Of a stretch of 37,093 nucleotides of DNA, positions 27,594-37,093 are shown in pieces. Where the stretch lies: contig CANFBG010000007.1 of assembly GCA_947444785.1 (NCBI GenBank), positions 1 to 37,093 on the forward strand. The letters run 5' to 3'. The position numbers and the translations under genes were made by a program. The notes beneath the pieces are model-generated. The model did no database searches, was not told the DNA's origin, and was given only the letters and a program-made list of their open reading frames with translations. Positions within the stretch are counted from its first letter, which is position 1, and every line of letters starts with the position of its first letter. Source of the stretch: Microbacteriaceae bacterium (GTDB lineage Bacteria > Actinomycetota > Actinomycetes > Actinomycetales > Microbacteriaceae).

Positions 27594-28684
27594 CCGGCAA
27601 TTCTCCAGCCACGGTCAGACAGTTCTTCGGTCAGGCGGGCCACGGCCTCGGGCAGCACCGAGATCTCGGCGAGGCCGATCTGGGCGCCCGGCGAGTGCTC
27701 GAGGCGCAGGTCCTCGAGGTTTACCCCGGTCTCGCCGATCTCCGCGAAGAGTCGGGCGAGCTCCCCCGGGCGGTCCTCGACCATGACGATCAGCTGCGCG
27801 TAGCGGCGATCGAGGCCGTGCTTGCCGGGAAGGCGCGCGACGCCCGCGTTGCCGCCCTCGAGCTCCTCATTGACGTTGCGGCGGCTCCGGCCGGCCTCCG
27901 GATGCTCGAGAGCATCGATGAAGCGGTCGAGGTCGTCACGATAGGCACGAAGAATCGCGGCCACGGGGGCGGCATTGGCTGCGAGGATCTGCACCCACAG
28001 CTCGGGGTCGCTCGCGGCGACGCGGGTGACATCGCGCAGGCCCTGGCCCGCGAGATTCAGGGAGGCCTCGGGGGCGCCGATCAGGCGACGGGCCATCAGG
28101 CTCGAAACGACCTGCGGCACGTGCGACACGAGGGCGACGCCGGCGTCGTGCTCCTCGGGCGTCATCTCGATGAGCGTGGCGCCCAGGTCGAGAATCAGGT
28201 CGTCCAGCACGCTGGCGCGCTGGTATGAGACTCCCCCGTGGTCCGCCACGACCCAGGGGCGGCCCAGGAACAGGTCGGCCCGGCCCGAGAGTGGTCCGCC
28301 GCGTTCCCGGCCGGCCATCGGATGCGAGCCCAGGTAGCGGGAGACGTCGGCGCCCACGGCGCGCAGTTCCTCCAGCGGGGCGACCTTGACGCTGGCGACG
28401 TCGGTGACGACGGCATCCGGGTAGGCGGCGAGCTCGTCGGCGACGATGCGTGCGGTGACGTCGGGCGGAACGCACACGACGATCAAGCGGGGCGCATCCG
28501 GGGTCAGAGCAGACGTGGATGCCGCGCGACCCGCGCCATAGTCGATCGCGATCGCCAGATTCGTGGGCGACGCGTCGGCGAGGATCACGTCGACCCCGCG
28601 AGCGCTGAGGCCCAAGCCGATACTGGTGCCCAGCAGGCCGACGCCGACGATGCGGACCTGGCCGGTCAGCCTGGATTCAACCAC
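27590..28684 (-). CDS. tyrA: prephenate dehydrogenase with C-terminal ACT-like domain
   Basis: [76 protein letters not shown] start at 28684 chosen by overlap with upstream stop. Confidence 0.9.
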   Translation of the reverse strand: MVESRLTGQVRIVGVGLLGTSIGLGLSARGVDVILADASPTNLAIAIDYGAGRAASTSALTPDAPRLIVVCVPPDVTARIVADELAAYPDAVVTDVASVKVAPLEELRAVGADVSRYLGSHPMAGRERGGPLSGRADLFLGRPWVVADHGGVSYQRASVLDDLILDLGATLIEMTPEEHDAGVALVSHVPQVVSSLMARRLIGAPEASLNLAGQGLRDVTRVAASDPELWVQILAANAAPVAAILRAYRDDLDRFIDALEHPEAGRSRRNVNEELEGGNAGVARLPGKHGLDRRYAQLIVMVEDRPGELARLFAEIGETGVNLEDLRLEHSPGAQIGLAEISVLPEAVARLTEELSDRGWRIAG

Positions 28685-29621
28685 GGGCGTCGCTCTGACC
28701 GGCTGCCCCGGCGGCGCGCTCGGAATCAGCCTTCTCTCGGGCCTTGCTTGCACGCGACAGCGTCAGCAGCTGGCCGAGCTCGTCCTTGGTGAGGTCGCGC
28801 ATGGTGCCGATCCGCTGCGAGCCGAGCATGATGGGGCCGAACGAGCGGCGCACGAGGTCGACGACCGGATGCCCGACCTCCTTCAGCATGCGACGCACGA
28901 TGCGGTTGCGCCCGGAGTGCAGCGTGACCTCGACGAGGCTGAAGTTGCCGCCGCCTTGATTCTCGAGCAGGCGGGCCTTGTCGGCGGCGATGAAGCCGTC
29001 TTCGAGGTCGACACCCGTGGTCAGCGCCGCAATGGTCTGCGGTGTGACGCGGCCGTGCACCTTGGCGATGTAGGTCTTCATCACGCCGAACGACGGATGC
29101 GCCAACACGTGCGCGAGGTCGCCGTCGTTGGTGAGAATCAAAAGTCCCGAGGTCTCGGAGTCGAGCCGGCCCACATTGAAGAGGCGCTCCTCGAACTGGT
29201 TCGTGAACTCGCGGAGGTCGGGGCGGCCGTGCTCGTCCATGAGGGAGGAGACGACGCCGACGGGCTTGTTCAGCACGATGTAGATGCGGGTGGTGTCGAG
29301 CTGCACTGCGACGTTGTCGACGGCGATCTCATCGTTGTCGGGGTCGACGCGGCGGCCGAGCTCGCGAACAACCTCGCCGTTGACGCGCACTCGGCCCGAC
29401 GTGATCATGTCCTCTGAGGCGCGGCGGGACGCGACTCCCGCGGAGGCCATGACCTTCTGCAGGCGAACGCCCTCATGCAGCTGGGGCTGCGCATCCTTCT
29501 TGGAGAGGGCTGCCGCTTCTGCCGCGGCAGCAGCGTTGGCCTCCTCCTCGGTTTCGTACCCCTCGTCGGGCTCGTCCCATTCGTCTGCTTCGTCGCCGTA
29601 GGGGTTCTTAGAGTCGTTCAT
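28677..29621 (-). CDS. rluB: 23S rRNA pseudouridine synthase, RluB type
   Basis: S4 domain (VRLQKVMASAGVASRRASEDMI) and VGRLDSETSGLLILTNDGDLAH catalytic motif; LHSGRNRIVRRMLKEVGHPV. Confidence 0.93.
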   Translation of the reverse strand: MNDSKNPYGDEADEWDEPDEGYETEEEANAAAAAEAAALSKKDAQPQLHEGVRLQKVMASAGVASRRASEDMITSGRVRVNGEVVRELGRRVDPDNDEIAVDNVAVQLDTTRIYIVLNKPVGVVSSLMDEHGRPDLREFTNQFEERLFNVGRLDSETSGLLILTNDGDLAHVLAHPSFGVMKTYIAKVHGRVTPQTIAALTTGVDLEDGFIAADKARLLENQGGGNFSLVEVTLHSGRNRIVRRMLKEVGHPVVDLVRRSFGPIMLGSQRIGTMRDLTKDELGQLLTLSRASKAREKADSERAAGAAGQSDARG

Positions 29622-30243
29622 CAAAGCCTTCCGCGCCGTCTGCGAGCAGCGGCGAGATCTTGGGTAATTCATCGAGCGAATTCAGGCCGAGCTGCTGGAG
29701 TACCAGCTCGGTTGTGCCGTACAGGATCGCATGGGTCTCGGCATCGGTCGAGACCTCGGTGATCAGTCCGCGGCCGAGCAGTGTTCGAACGACCGAGTCG
29801 ACGTTCACGGCACGGATGGAGGCGACCTGGCCGCGGCTGATCGGCTGCTTGTACGCGATGACCGCCAGAGTCTCCAATGCCGCCTGTGACAGTCTGGACG
29901 GGTTCTGCGTCGTCACGAAATCGACGACGACGTGGTCGTACTCCGCGCGAACGTAGATTCGCCAGCCTCCGCCGACCTCGCGCAGTTCGAAGCCGCGGCG
30001 AACGCTCGCCACGCCATCCGTGGTTGCCGCGGTTCCGTCGTAGTCCTCGACGAGTCGACGGATGGCCTGGCGAACGACGGCGACCGGTTTGGAGATGGCC
30101 GCTGCGAGTGACACCAGGCTCTGCGGTTCGTCGGCCACCATCAGGATCGCCTCGAGTGCCCGGTCGATGTCGACGATGCGGGCGAGGCCCTCGAGCTCCT
30201 CCTGCACGTTCTCGCCTTGTGGGTCCACAGGATCAATTGTCAT
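29608..30243 (-). CDS. scpB: segregation and condensation protein B
   Basis: ALEAILMVADEPQSLVSLAAAI...LSQAALETLAVIAYKQPISRGQVASIRAVNVDSVVRTLLGRGLI. Confidence 0.94.
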   Translation of the reverse strand: MTIDPVDPQGENVQEELEGLARIVDIDRALEAILMVADEPQSLVSLAAAISKPVAVVRQAIRRLVEDYDGTAATTDGVASVRRGFELREVGGGWRIYVRAEYDHVVVDFVTTQNPSRLSQAALETLAVIAYKQPISRGQVASIRAVNVDSVVRTLLGRGLITEVSTDAETHAILYGTTELVLQQLGLNSLDELPKISPLLADGAEGFDERL

Positions 30244-31063
30244 AGTCGGCTCCCAGGCTCGCCAAGTTCTCTTCATTCCAGTCTTCTGCGACCCAGCTCA
30301 GCGTGAGCTCGCCCAGGGGTTCGACCTGGTCGAACGACAGGGAGGCATTGCGGTACAGCTCAAGGATCGCGAGGAAGCGCGCCACGACGACGCCCTTCTC
30401 AGCGATGCCGACGATCAGCTCGCGGAAGGTCATTCTTCCCCGCGCCCGAAGAAGGGTGACGACCGCGGCGGCCTGTTCCCGGATGCTCACCACCGGCGCA
30501 TGCAGATGCTCCAGCCCCACGGTGGGCAGCTCGCGCGGGGTCATGGCCAGGGCCGCGAGGGCGGCGAAGTCGTCGGCGCTGAGCGTCCAGACGAGCTCCG
30601 GGGTGCGCTGGCGGTACTTCTCCTCCATGCGCACCTGGCGAACGTGCCGGCCGGCCTCGGCCTCGAGCGACGCCCCGAAGAAGAGCGCCACCTCCTTGAA
30701 GGCGCGGTACTGCAGCAGCCGGGCGAACAGCAGGTCGCGGGCCTCGAGCAGGGCCACGTCCTCGCTGTCGACAAGCTCGCCCTGCGGGAGCAGGCTGACG
30801 ATCTTCATGTCGAGCAGGGTCGCCGCCACGACGAGGAACTGCGACGCCCGGTCGAGTTCGTCGACGGAGTTCAGGCCACGCAGGTAGGAGATGAACTCGT
30901 CGGTGACGCGGCTGAGGGCGATCTCGGTGATGTCGAGTTCGTGCTTGGAGATCAGGGAGAGCAGCAGGTCGAATGGCCCATGGAAGTTGCTGAGGTTCAG
31001 CTCGAACCCCGGGGTGCTCTCTCCTTGAACGTCAGAGAGCTCCGGGCTAGGCGACCGCGCCAC
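30233..31063 (-). CDS. scpA: segregation and condensation protein A
   Basis: FELNLSNFHGPFDLLLSLISKHELDITEIALSRVTDEFISYL; GTG start overlapping parA end. Confidence 0.94.
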   Translation of the reverse strand: MARSPSPELSDVQGESTPGFELNLSNFHGPFDLLLSLISKHELDITEIALSRVTDEFISYLRGLNSVDELDRASQFLVVAATLLDMKIVSLLPQGELVDSEDVALLEARDLLFARLLQYRAFKEVALFFGASLEAEAGRHVRQVRMEEKYRQRTPELVWTLSADDFAALAALAMTPRELPTVGLEHLHAPVVSIREQAAAVVTLLRARGRMTFRELIVGIAEKGVVVARFLAILELYRNASLSFDQVEPLGELTLSWVAEDWNEENLASLGADYDN

Positions 31064-31934
31064 GTGCGATCAGCTCTCGGGCAACCTGCTCGTAGGCCTT
31101 CGCGGCGGTGTGATCCGGCGCGAACTGCGACAGGGGCTGGCCCGCGACGGAGGCGTCGGGGAACTTGACCGTGCGGCCGATGACGGTCTCCAGCACGGCG
31201 TCGCCGAACGCATCGACGACGCGCTCGAGCACCTCTCGCGAGTGCAGCGTGCGGGAGTCGTACATGGTCGCGAGGATCGCATCCAGCTTGATCGCGGGGT
31301 TGAGGCGATCGCGGACCTTGTCGATGGTCTCGACCAGCAGGGCGACCCCGCGAAGGGCGAAGAACTCGCACTCGAGCGGAATGAGCACCCCGTGGCTTGC
31401 GGTCAGGGCGTTCACCGTGAGGAGGCCGAGCGACGGCTGGCAGTCGATCAGGACGACGTCGTAGTCGTCGGTGATCTTGCGCAGCACTCGGGCCAGGATC
31501 GTCTCCCGGGCGACCTCGTTGACGAGGTGCACCTCGGCGGCGGACAGGTCGATGTTGGCGGGGATGATGTCGAGCCCGGGAACGCTGGTCCTCTGGATGG
31601 CCTCGCGCGGGTCGCGGTTGGAGTTCAGCAGCAGGTCGTAGATCGTGAGGGTGTCGTGGGTCGGAACGCCGAGGCCGGCCGAGAGGGCGCCCTGCGGATC
31701 GAAGTCGATGACCAGGACGCGGCGGCCGTAGCCGGCGAGGGTCGCACCCAGATTGATGGTCGTCGTGGTCTTTCCCACGCCGCCCTTCTGGTTGCACAGC
31801 GAGATGATGCGCGCAGGCCCATGGCCCTTGAGCTTTGCGGGCACGGGAAAATCGGTAAGCGGTCGACCCGTGGGGCCCATCACAGGGGTCTCCATCCCGG
31901 CGAGCTCTCCCCCGGTGTTGTTCTTGGCCGTCAC
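31047..31934 (-). CDS. ParA/Soj-family ATPase
   Basis: IISLCNQKGGVGKTTTTINLGATLAGYGRRVLVIDFDPQGALSAGLG; DYDVVLIDCQPSLGLLTVNAL. GTG start at 31934 with ggagga upstream. Confidence 0.92.
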   Translation of the reverse strand: MTAKNNTGGELAGMETPVMGPTGRPLTDFPVPAKLKGHGPARIISLCNQKGGVGKTTTTINLGATLAGYGRRVLVIDFDPQGALSAGLGVPTHDTLTIYDLLLNSNRDPREAIQRTSVPGLDIIPANIDLSAAEVHLVNEVARETILARVLRKITDDYDVVLIDCQPSLGLLTVNALTASHGVLIPLECEFFALRGVALLVETIDKVRDRLNPAIKLDAILATMYDSRTLHSREVLERVVDAFGDAVLETVIGRTVKFPDASVAGQPLSQFAPDHTAAKAYEQVARELIARGAVA

Positions 31935-32074
31935 GTTCAATGCTCCACATCCTCCCGAATCAGGCAGTTCCGGGTGTTTCCACTGTACTGGCTTCACTCG
32001 GCCCCCACGGGAGGCCACACCCGAGCCAAACCGGGGGCTTGCGCTGCGGCCGGTCGCCTCGATGGCATCGAGCG

Positions 32075-33079
32075 TCAGCGCGCCCGCGGATGGGACGTGA
32101 CGTACATGTCGCGCAGGGTGTCGGCGGTGACGAGCGTATAGAGCTGCGTGGTCGTCACCGACGAGTGCCCGAGGAGCTCCTGCACGACCCTCACGTCGGC
32201 GCCCCCCTCGAGCAGATGGGTGGCGAAGGAGTGCCTGAAGGTGTGCGGGGATATGTGTGCCGAGAGCCCCGATCGCTTCGCCGCCGCCTGGATCACCAGC
32301 CAGGCACCCTGCCGGGACAGTCGCTGGCCACGCTGGCCGAGGAACAGTGCCGGTGTCGACAGCCCCCTCGCCGAGAACTGTGGACGCACCCGTACGAGAT
32401 ACGCATTCACGGCAGAGCGCGCATAGCTGCCCACAGGAACAATCCGCTGCTTGCTGCCCTTGCCGACGAGACGCACGACCTCCATGGAGTCGAGCACGTC
32501 GTCGACGTTCAGCCCGACGACCTCAGACACCCGGGCGCCCGTGGCGTAGAGCAACTCGAGCAGCGCACGGTCGCGGAGCGCCAGCGGGTCATCCCCCACG
32601 ACGCTGTCGATGAGCCGCTGCATCTCGGTGATGGTGATGGCCTTGGGCAGTCGGATGGCCAGCTTCGGCGGCTTCACATCCTTGGCCGCGTTCGACTCGA
32701 CCTCGCCCTCCTCGGCCAGGAATCGGTGAAATCCCCGCACCGACGACAGGATGCGCGCCACACTCGACGCGGCGAGGACGCCAGGAAGCGCCGCCCCTGT
32801 CGCCCGTGTCGCCCGTGTCGCCCCTGTCGCGTCTGCATCCGGGGCGACGCCCGCGCCGACGCCGGTCGCGGCGAGTGCCCGGAGGTCGTTCGTGAAGGCA
32901 CCGATCTCGAGCGCCGTGATCAGCCGGGCATCGGTCACCCCGCGCTCGGCAAGCCAGGTTGTGTAGCGGGCGAGGTCGCGACCGTAGGCGGCGAGCGTGT
33001 TCACCGACAGCCCGCGCTCGATCGTCAGGTGTCGCCGGTACCGGCTCACCGATTGCTCGATATTGAGCGCCGCGGTCAT
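32075..33079 (-). CDS. xerD: site-specific tyrosine recombinase XerD
   Basis: ATGARVSEVVGLNVDDV, HTFRHSFATHLLEGGADVRVVQELLGHSSVTTTQLYT catalytic motifs. Confidence 0.93.
   Translation of the reverse strand: MTAALNIEQSVSRYRRHLTIERGLSVNTLAAYGRDLARYTTWLAERGVTDARLITALEIGAFTNDLRALAATGVGAGVAPDADATGATRATRATGAALPGVLAASSVARILSSVRGFHRFLAEEGEVESNAAKDVKPPKLAIRLPKAITITEMQRLIDSVVGDDPLALRDRALLELLYATGARVSEVVGLNVDDVLDSMEVVRLVGKGSKQRIVPVGSYARSAVNAYLVRVRPQFSARGLSTPALFLGQRGQRLSRQGAWLVIQAAAKRSGLSAHISPHTFRHSFATHLLEGGADVRVVQELLGHSSVTTTQLYTLVTADTLRDMYVTSHPRAR
32795..32830. repeat. four tandem 9-bp units inside xerD
   Basis: ccctgtcgc-ccgtgtcgc-ccgtgtcgc-ccctgtcgc. Confidence 0.85.
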
Positions 33080-33089
33080 AGCGAGAAGC

Positions 33090-33769
33090 CTACGAGCCCG
33101 CAGCCGTCCGGGCTGAGCGGAGCGCCGCCCGCTGGGGCCACGGCGCATCCGCGGGTGCGAGGCTCGAATAGCCCCTGGAACGAGCGACGGCAGCGGCGTA
33201 CACGGCGACGACGAGGGTCGGGCTCTGGACGCGGCGCTCGACGACGGCGTCCAGCGCCGCATCCAGCGACACCCAGCGCAGCTCCATGTCTGCTTCCTCG
33301 TGCTCCCGGTCGAAGGCCTCGGCGGTGGGCGTCAGCCCCCGGGCGAGGTAGATGCGGATCGCCTCGTTGTTGCCGCCGGGCGTCGTCACGAAGTCGGACA
33401 GCACGTGCCACTCCGACGCCTCGAGGTCGACCTCCTCGGCGAGTTCGCGCTTCGCGCCCTCGAGCGGATCCTCGTCCGCCATGTCGAGCAGGCCCGCCGG
33501 AATCTCCCACTCGCGCGAGCGAATCGGGTGCCGGTACTGCTTGATCAGGCGGATGCGCTCCGTCTCGTCCATGGCAAGGATCGCGACGGCGCCCGTGTGA
33601 TCCATGAACTCACGAACGATCTCCTCGCCGTTGTAGAGAAACGCCTCCCGGCGAATGTCCCAGACCTTGCCTTTGAAGACGAGCTCGCTCGAGACGATCG
33701 GCAGGGCCACTCGCTCATCGGTCAGCAGTTCATCTGACCTCTTCGCATCCATCTCGCCGGGCACCGTCA

Positions 33770-33770
<1 letters not shown>
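33090..33770 (-). CDS. NUDIX hydrolase (ADP-ribose pyrophosphatase-like)
   Basis: Nudix box region GLLDMADEDPLEGAKRELAEEVDLEASEW; ATG overlaps pyrG stop. Confidence 0.9.
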
Positions 33771-35488
<1,718 letters not shown>

Positions 35489-35714
35489 TTGATAACCCAC
35501 CTGGGTTTCCCCTACCTGTGATCCCACTGTCGGCCCCTTGGGGGCATCCGGGAATTCCGTTGAAACATCCACTGGCGAGCCGAGTGCGTGTCGTAAATCT
35601 TGACCATCATCCACGGGATTCAATCCTAACAGCCACGCCCGGTTGAACTTCGTCACCGGCCGCATCGAATTGTCCCTCCGGTCAAGCAACTACAGCCGTC
35701 GTAGAATTGCAGAC

Positions 35715-36293
35715 ATGAGCCCCTCGACCACCCGCCGCGATCAACTTGCGGATGCCGCCATCACGGTCATCGCCGAACAGGGGATGCGCGGGCTCACGCA
35801 CCGCAGCGTGGACGCCGCGGCCGGCGCCCCGATCGGCACGACATCCAACCACGCCCGCAGCCGCACCGCCATTCTGCTGCTGGCGATGAGGCGAATCACC
35901 GAGCTGGATGCCGCGGAGCCGAGCCTCTGGCCGGCCGGGATAGCGGCGCTGGAGCCCGCCGAGATGCTCGCCGCCCTGTCCGAATCCCTGCACACGCGCA
36001 TCGAACGGAGCACCCCGCGACTGATCGCCCGCTTCGAGCTCGCCCTCGAGGCCACCCGCGTCCCGGAACTCCGTGCCGAATACGACCGGGCCGGCCTGGC
36101 CACCCGTGGCGAACTCACCGACATCCTCCTGAATCTGGGCACTTCGCACGCCCACCAGAAGGCGAGCGTGCTCATCGCCTGGCTCGACGGCATCCTGTTC
36201 GACGCGGTCGCGGGTCTCGGCGACGCCACCCCGCCCACCAAGCGCGAGCTCGCCGGCTCCCTGGCCCCGGCCCTGACGCTGCTCCTCCCCTAG
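35715..36293 (+). CDS. TetR-family transcriptional regulator
   Basis: STTRRDQLADAAITVIAEQGMRGLTHRSVDAAAGAPIGTTSNHARSRTAIL N-terminal HTH. Confidence 0.87.
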   Translation: MSPSTTRRDQLADAAITVIAEQGMRGLTHRSVDAAAGAPIGTTSNHARSRTAILLLAMRRITELDAAEPSLWPAGIAALEPAEMLAALSESLHTRIERSTPRLIARFELALEATRVPELRAEYDRAGLATRGELTDILLNLGTSHAHQKASVLIAWLDGILFDAVAGLGDATPPTKRELAGSLAPALTLLLP

Positions 36294-36314
36294 CCCCGGC
36301 CGCCTGCAACCTCG

Positions 36315-36379
36315 CTAAGGGAGGAGATCCCGCCTCTCACGTCGTCCTCGTCCATGAAGGTCGAAATCTCCTCCCTTAG
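36315..36379. terminator. perfect inverted repeat between convergent genes
   Basis: ctaagggaggagat (36315-36328) / atctcctcccttag (36366-36379), 37-nt spacer. Confidence 0.5.
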
Positions 36380-36441
36380 AGGGAATCGAGATCGGCTGGG
36401 TGAGCGTAAAGTCGCGACCCCGGCGACTTCGGGAGGGCGAG

Positions 36442-37093
36442 TCAGCCCGCGGCAGCGAGATCGAGCAGTTCGCGGGCGTGCGCGAGCCCGCTGTCGGAGT
36501 CGGGCAGCCCCGAGAGCAGGCGGGCCATTTCAGCGATCCGGGCATCCCCCTCGAGCTGGGTGACGCTGGACGCGGTGACCGCCCCGGATGAGTCCTTGAC
36601 GACGGTCAGGTGGTTCGTGGCGAACGCGGCGACCTGGGCGAGATGTGTCACGACGATGACCTGGCTCGAGCGGGCCAACATTGCGAGGCGGCGGCCGATC
36701 TCGATGGCAGCGGCACCGCCGATCCCGGCATCCACCTCGTCGAAGACCAGCGTCGGCACCGGGTCGCTCGCCGCGAGCACGACCTCGATGGCGAGCATCA
36801 CCCGCGAGAGTTCGCCGCCTGACGCGCCCTTGCCGAGCGGTCGCGGCTCGGAGCCGCCATGCGGCTGCAGCAGAAAGTTGACAACGTCGCACCCGCTGGA
36901 TGACGGTTCCCCCCGCGGCTCAAGCTCGATGACGAGTCGAGCCGTCGGCATGGCCAGAGCGGCCAGTTCGGCTGTCACGCGCACGCCGAGCACAGCGGCC
37001 GCGGCAGCGCGGGCCGACGTGAGAAGCCCAGCGAGGCGATCGCACTCGGCATCCAGAGCCGTAAGCTCATCGCCGAGCTGCTCGATACGATCC
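36442..37093 (-). CDS. recN: DNA repair protein RecN, C-terminal part (5' end beyond window)
   Basis: PLGKGASGGELSRVMLAIEVVLAASDPVPTLVFDEVDAGIGGAAAIEIGRRLAMLARSSQVIVVTHLAQVAAFA; frame open to window edge. Confidence 0.95.
   Translation of the reverse strand, partial: DRIEQLGDELTALDAECDRLAGLLTSARAAAAAVLGVRVTAELAALAMPTARLVIELEPRGEPSSSGCDVVNFLLQPHGGSEPRPLGKGASGGELSRVMLAIEVVLAASDPVPTLVFDEVDAGIGGAAAIEIGRRLAMLARSSQVIVVTHLAQVAAFATNHLTVVKDSSGAVTASSVTQLEGDARIAEMARLLSGLPDSDSGLAHARELLDLAAAG

Overview
High-GC actinobacterial chromosome segment, Microbacteriaceae-like by gene content and order (inference). From left to right it contains: the start of an ADP-ribosylglycohydrolase gene (runs off the left edge); an orphan hypothetical; a fructose PTS operon (DeoR-type regulator, 1-phosphofructokinase, EIIABC, Enzyme I, HPr); an aldo/keto reductase; a DEAD-box helicase; a HAD hydrolase; a PASTA-containing bifunctional PBP; a 2OG-Fe(II)-oxygenase-like orphan divergent from a DUF262/DUF1524 (GmrSD-like) protein, which overlaps a SAM methyltransferase with a His-rich insert; formate-THF ligase; a degenerate intergenic region; an ABC exporter; an SRPBCC protein; a second degenerate region next to tRNA-Pro(GGG); and a DUF2252 protein. 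The right part is the conserved block der-cmk-tyrA-rluB-scpB-scpA-parA-xerD-nudix-pyrG, then a TetR regulator and the recN 3' part. The most interesting points are the DUF262/methyltransferase pair with its divergent oxygenase-like neighbour, a thermolysin-like metallopeptidase relic (HEVTH...HEAFADL), a start-less coding-like ORF beside tRNA-Pro, AT-rich nested operator-like repeats ahead of the fru operon, and several long perfect inverted repeats between convergent genes. I found no CRISPR array or intact mobile element. Family names come from motif recognition only; no database search was run.
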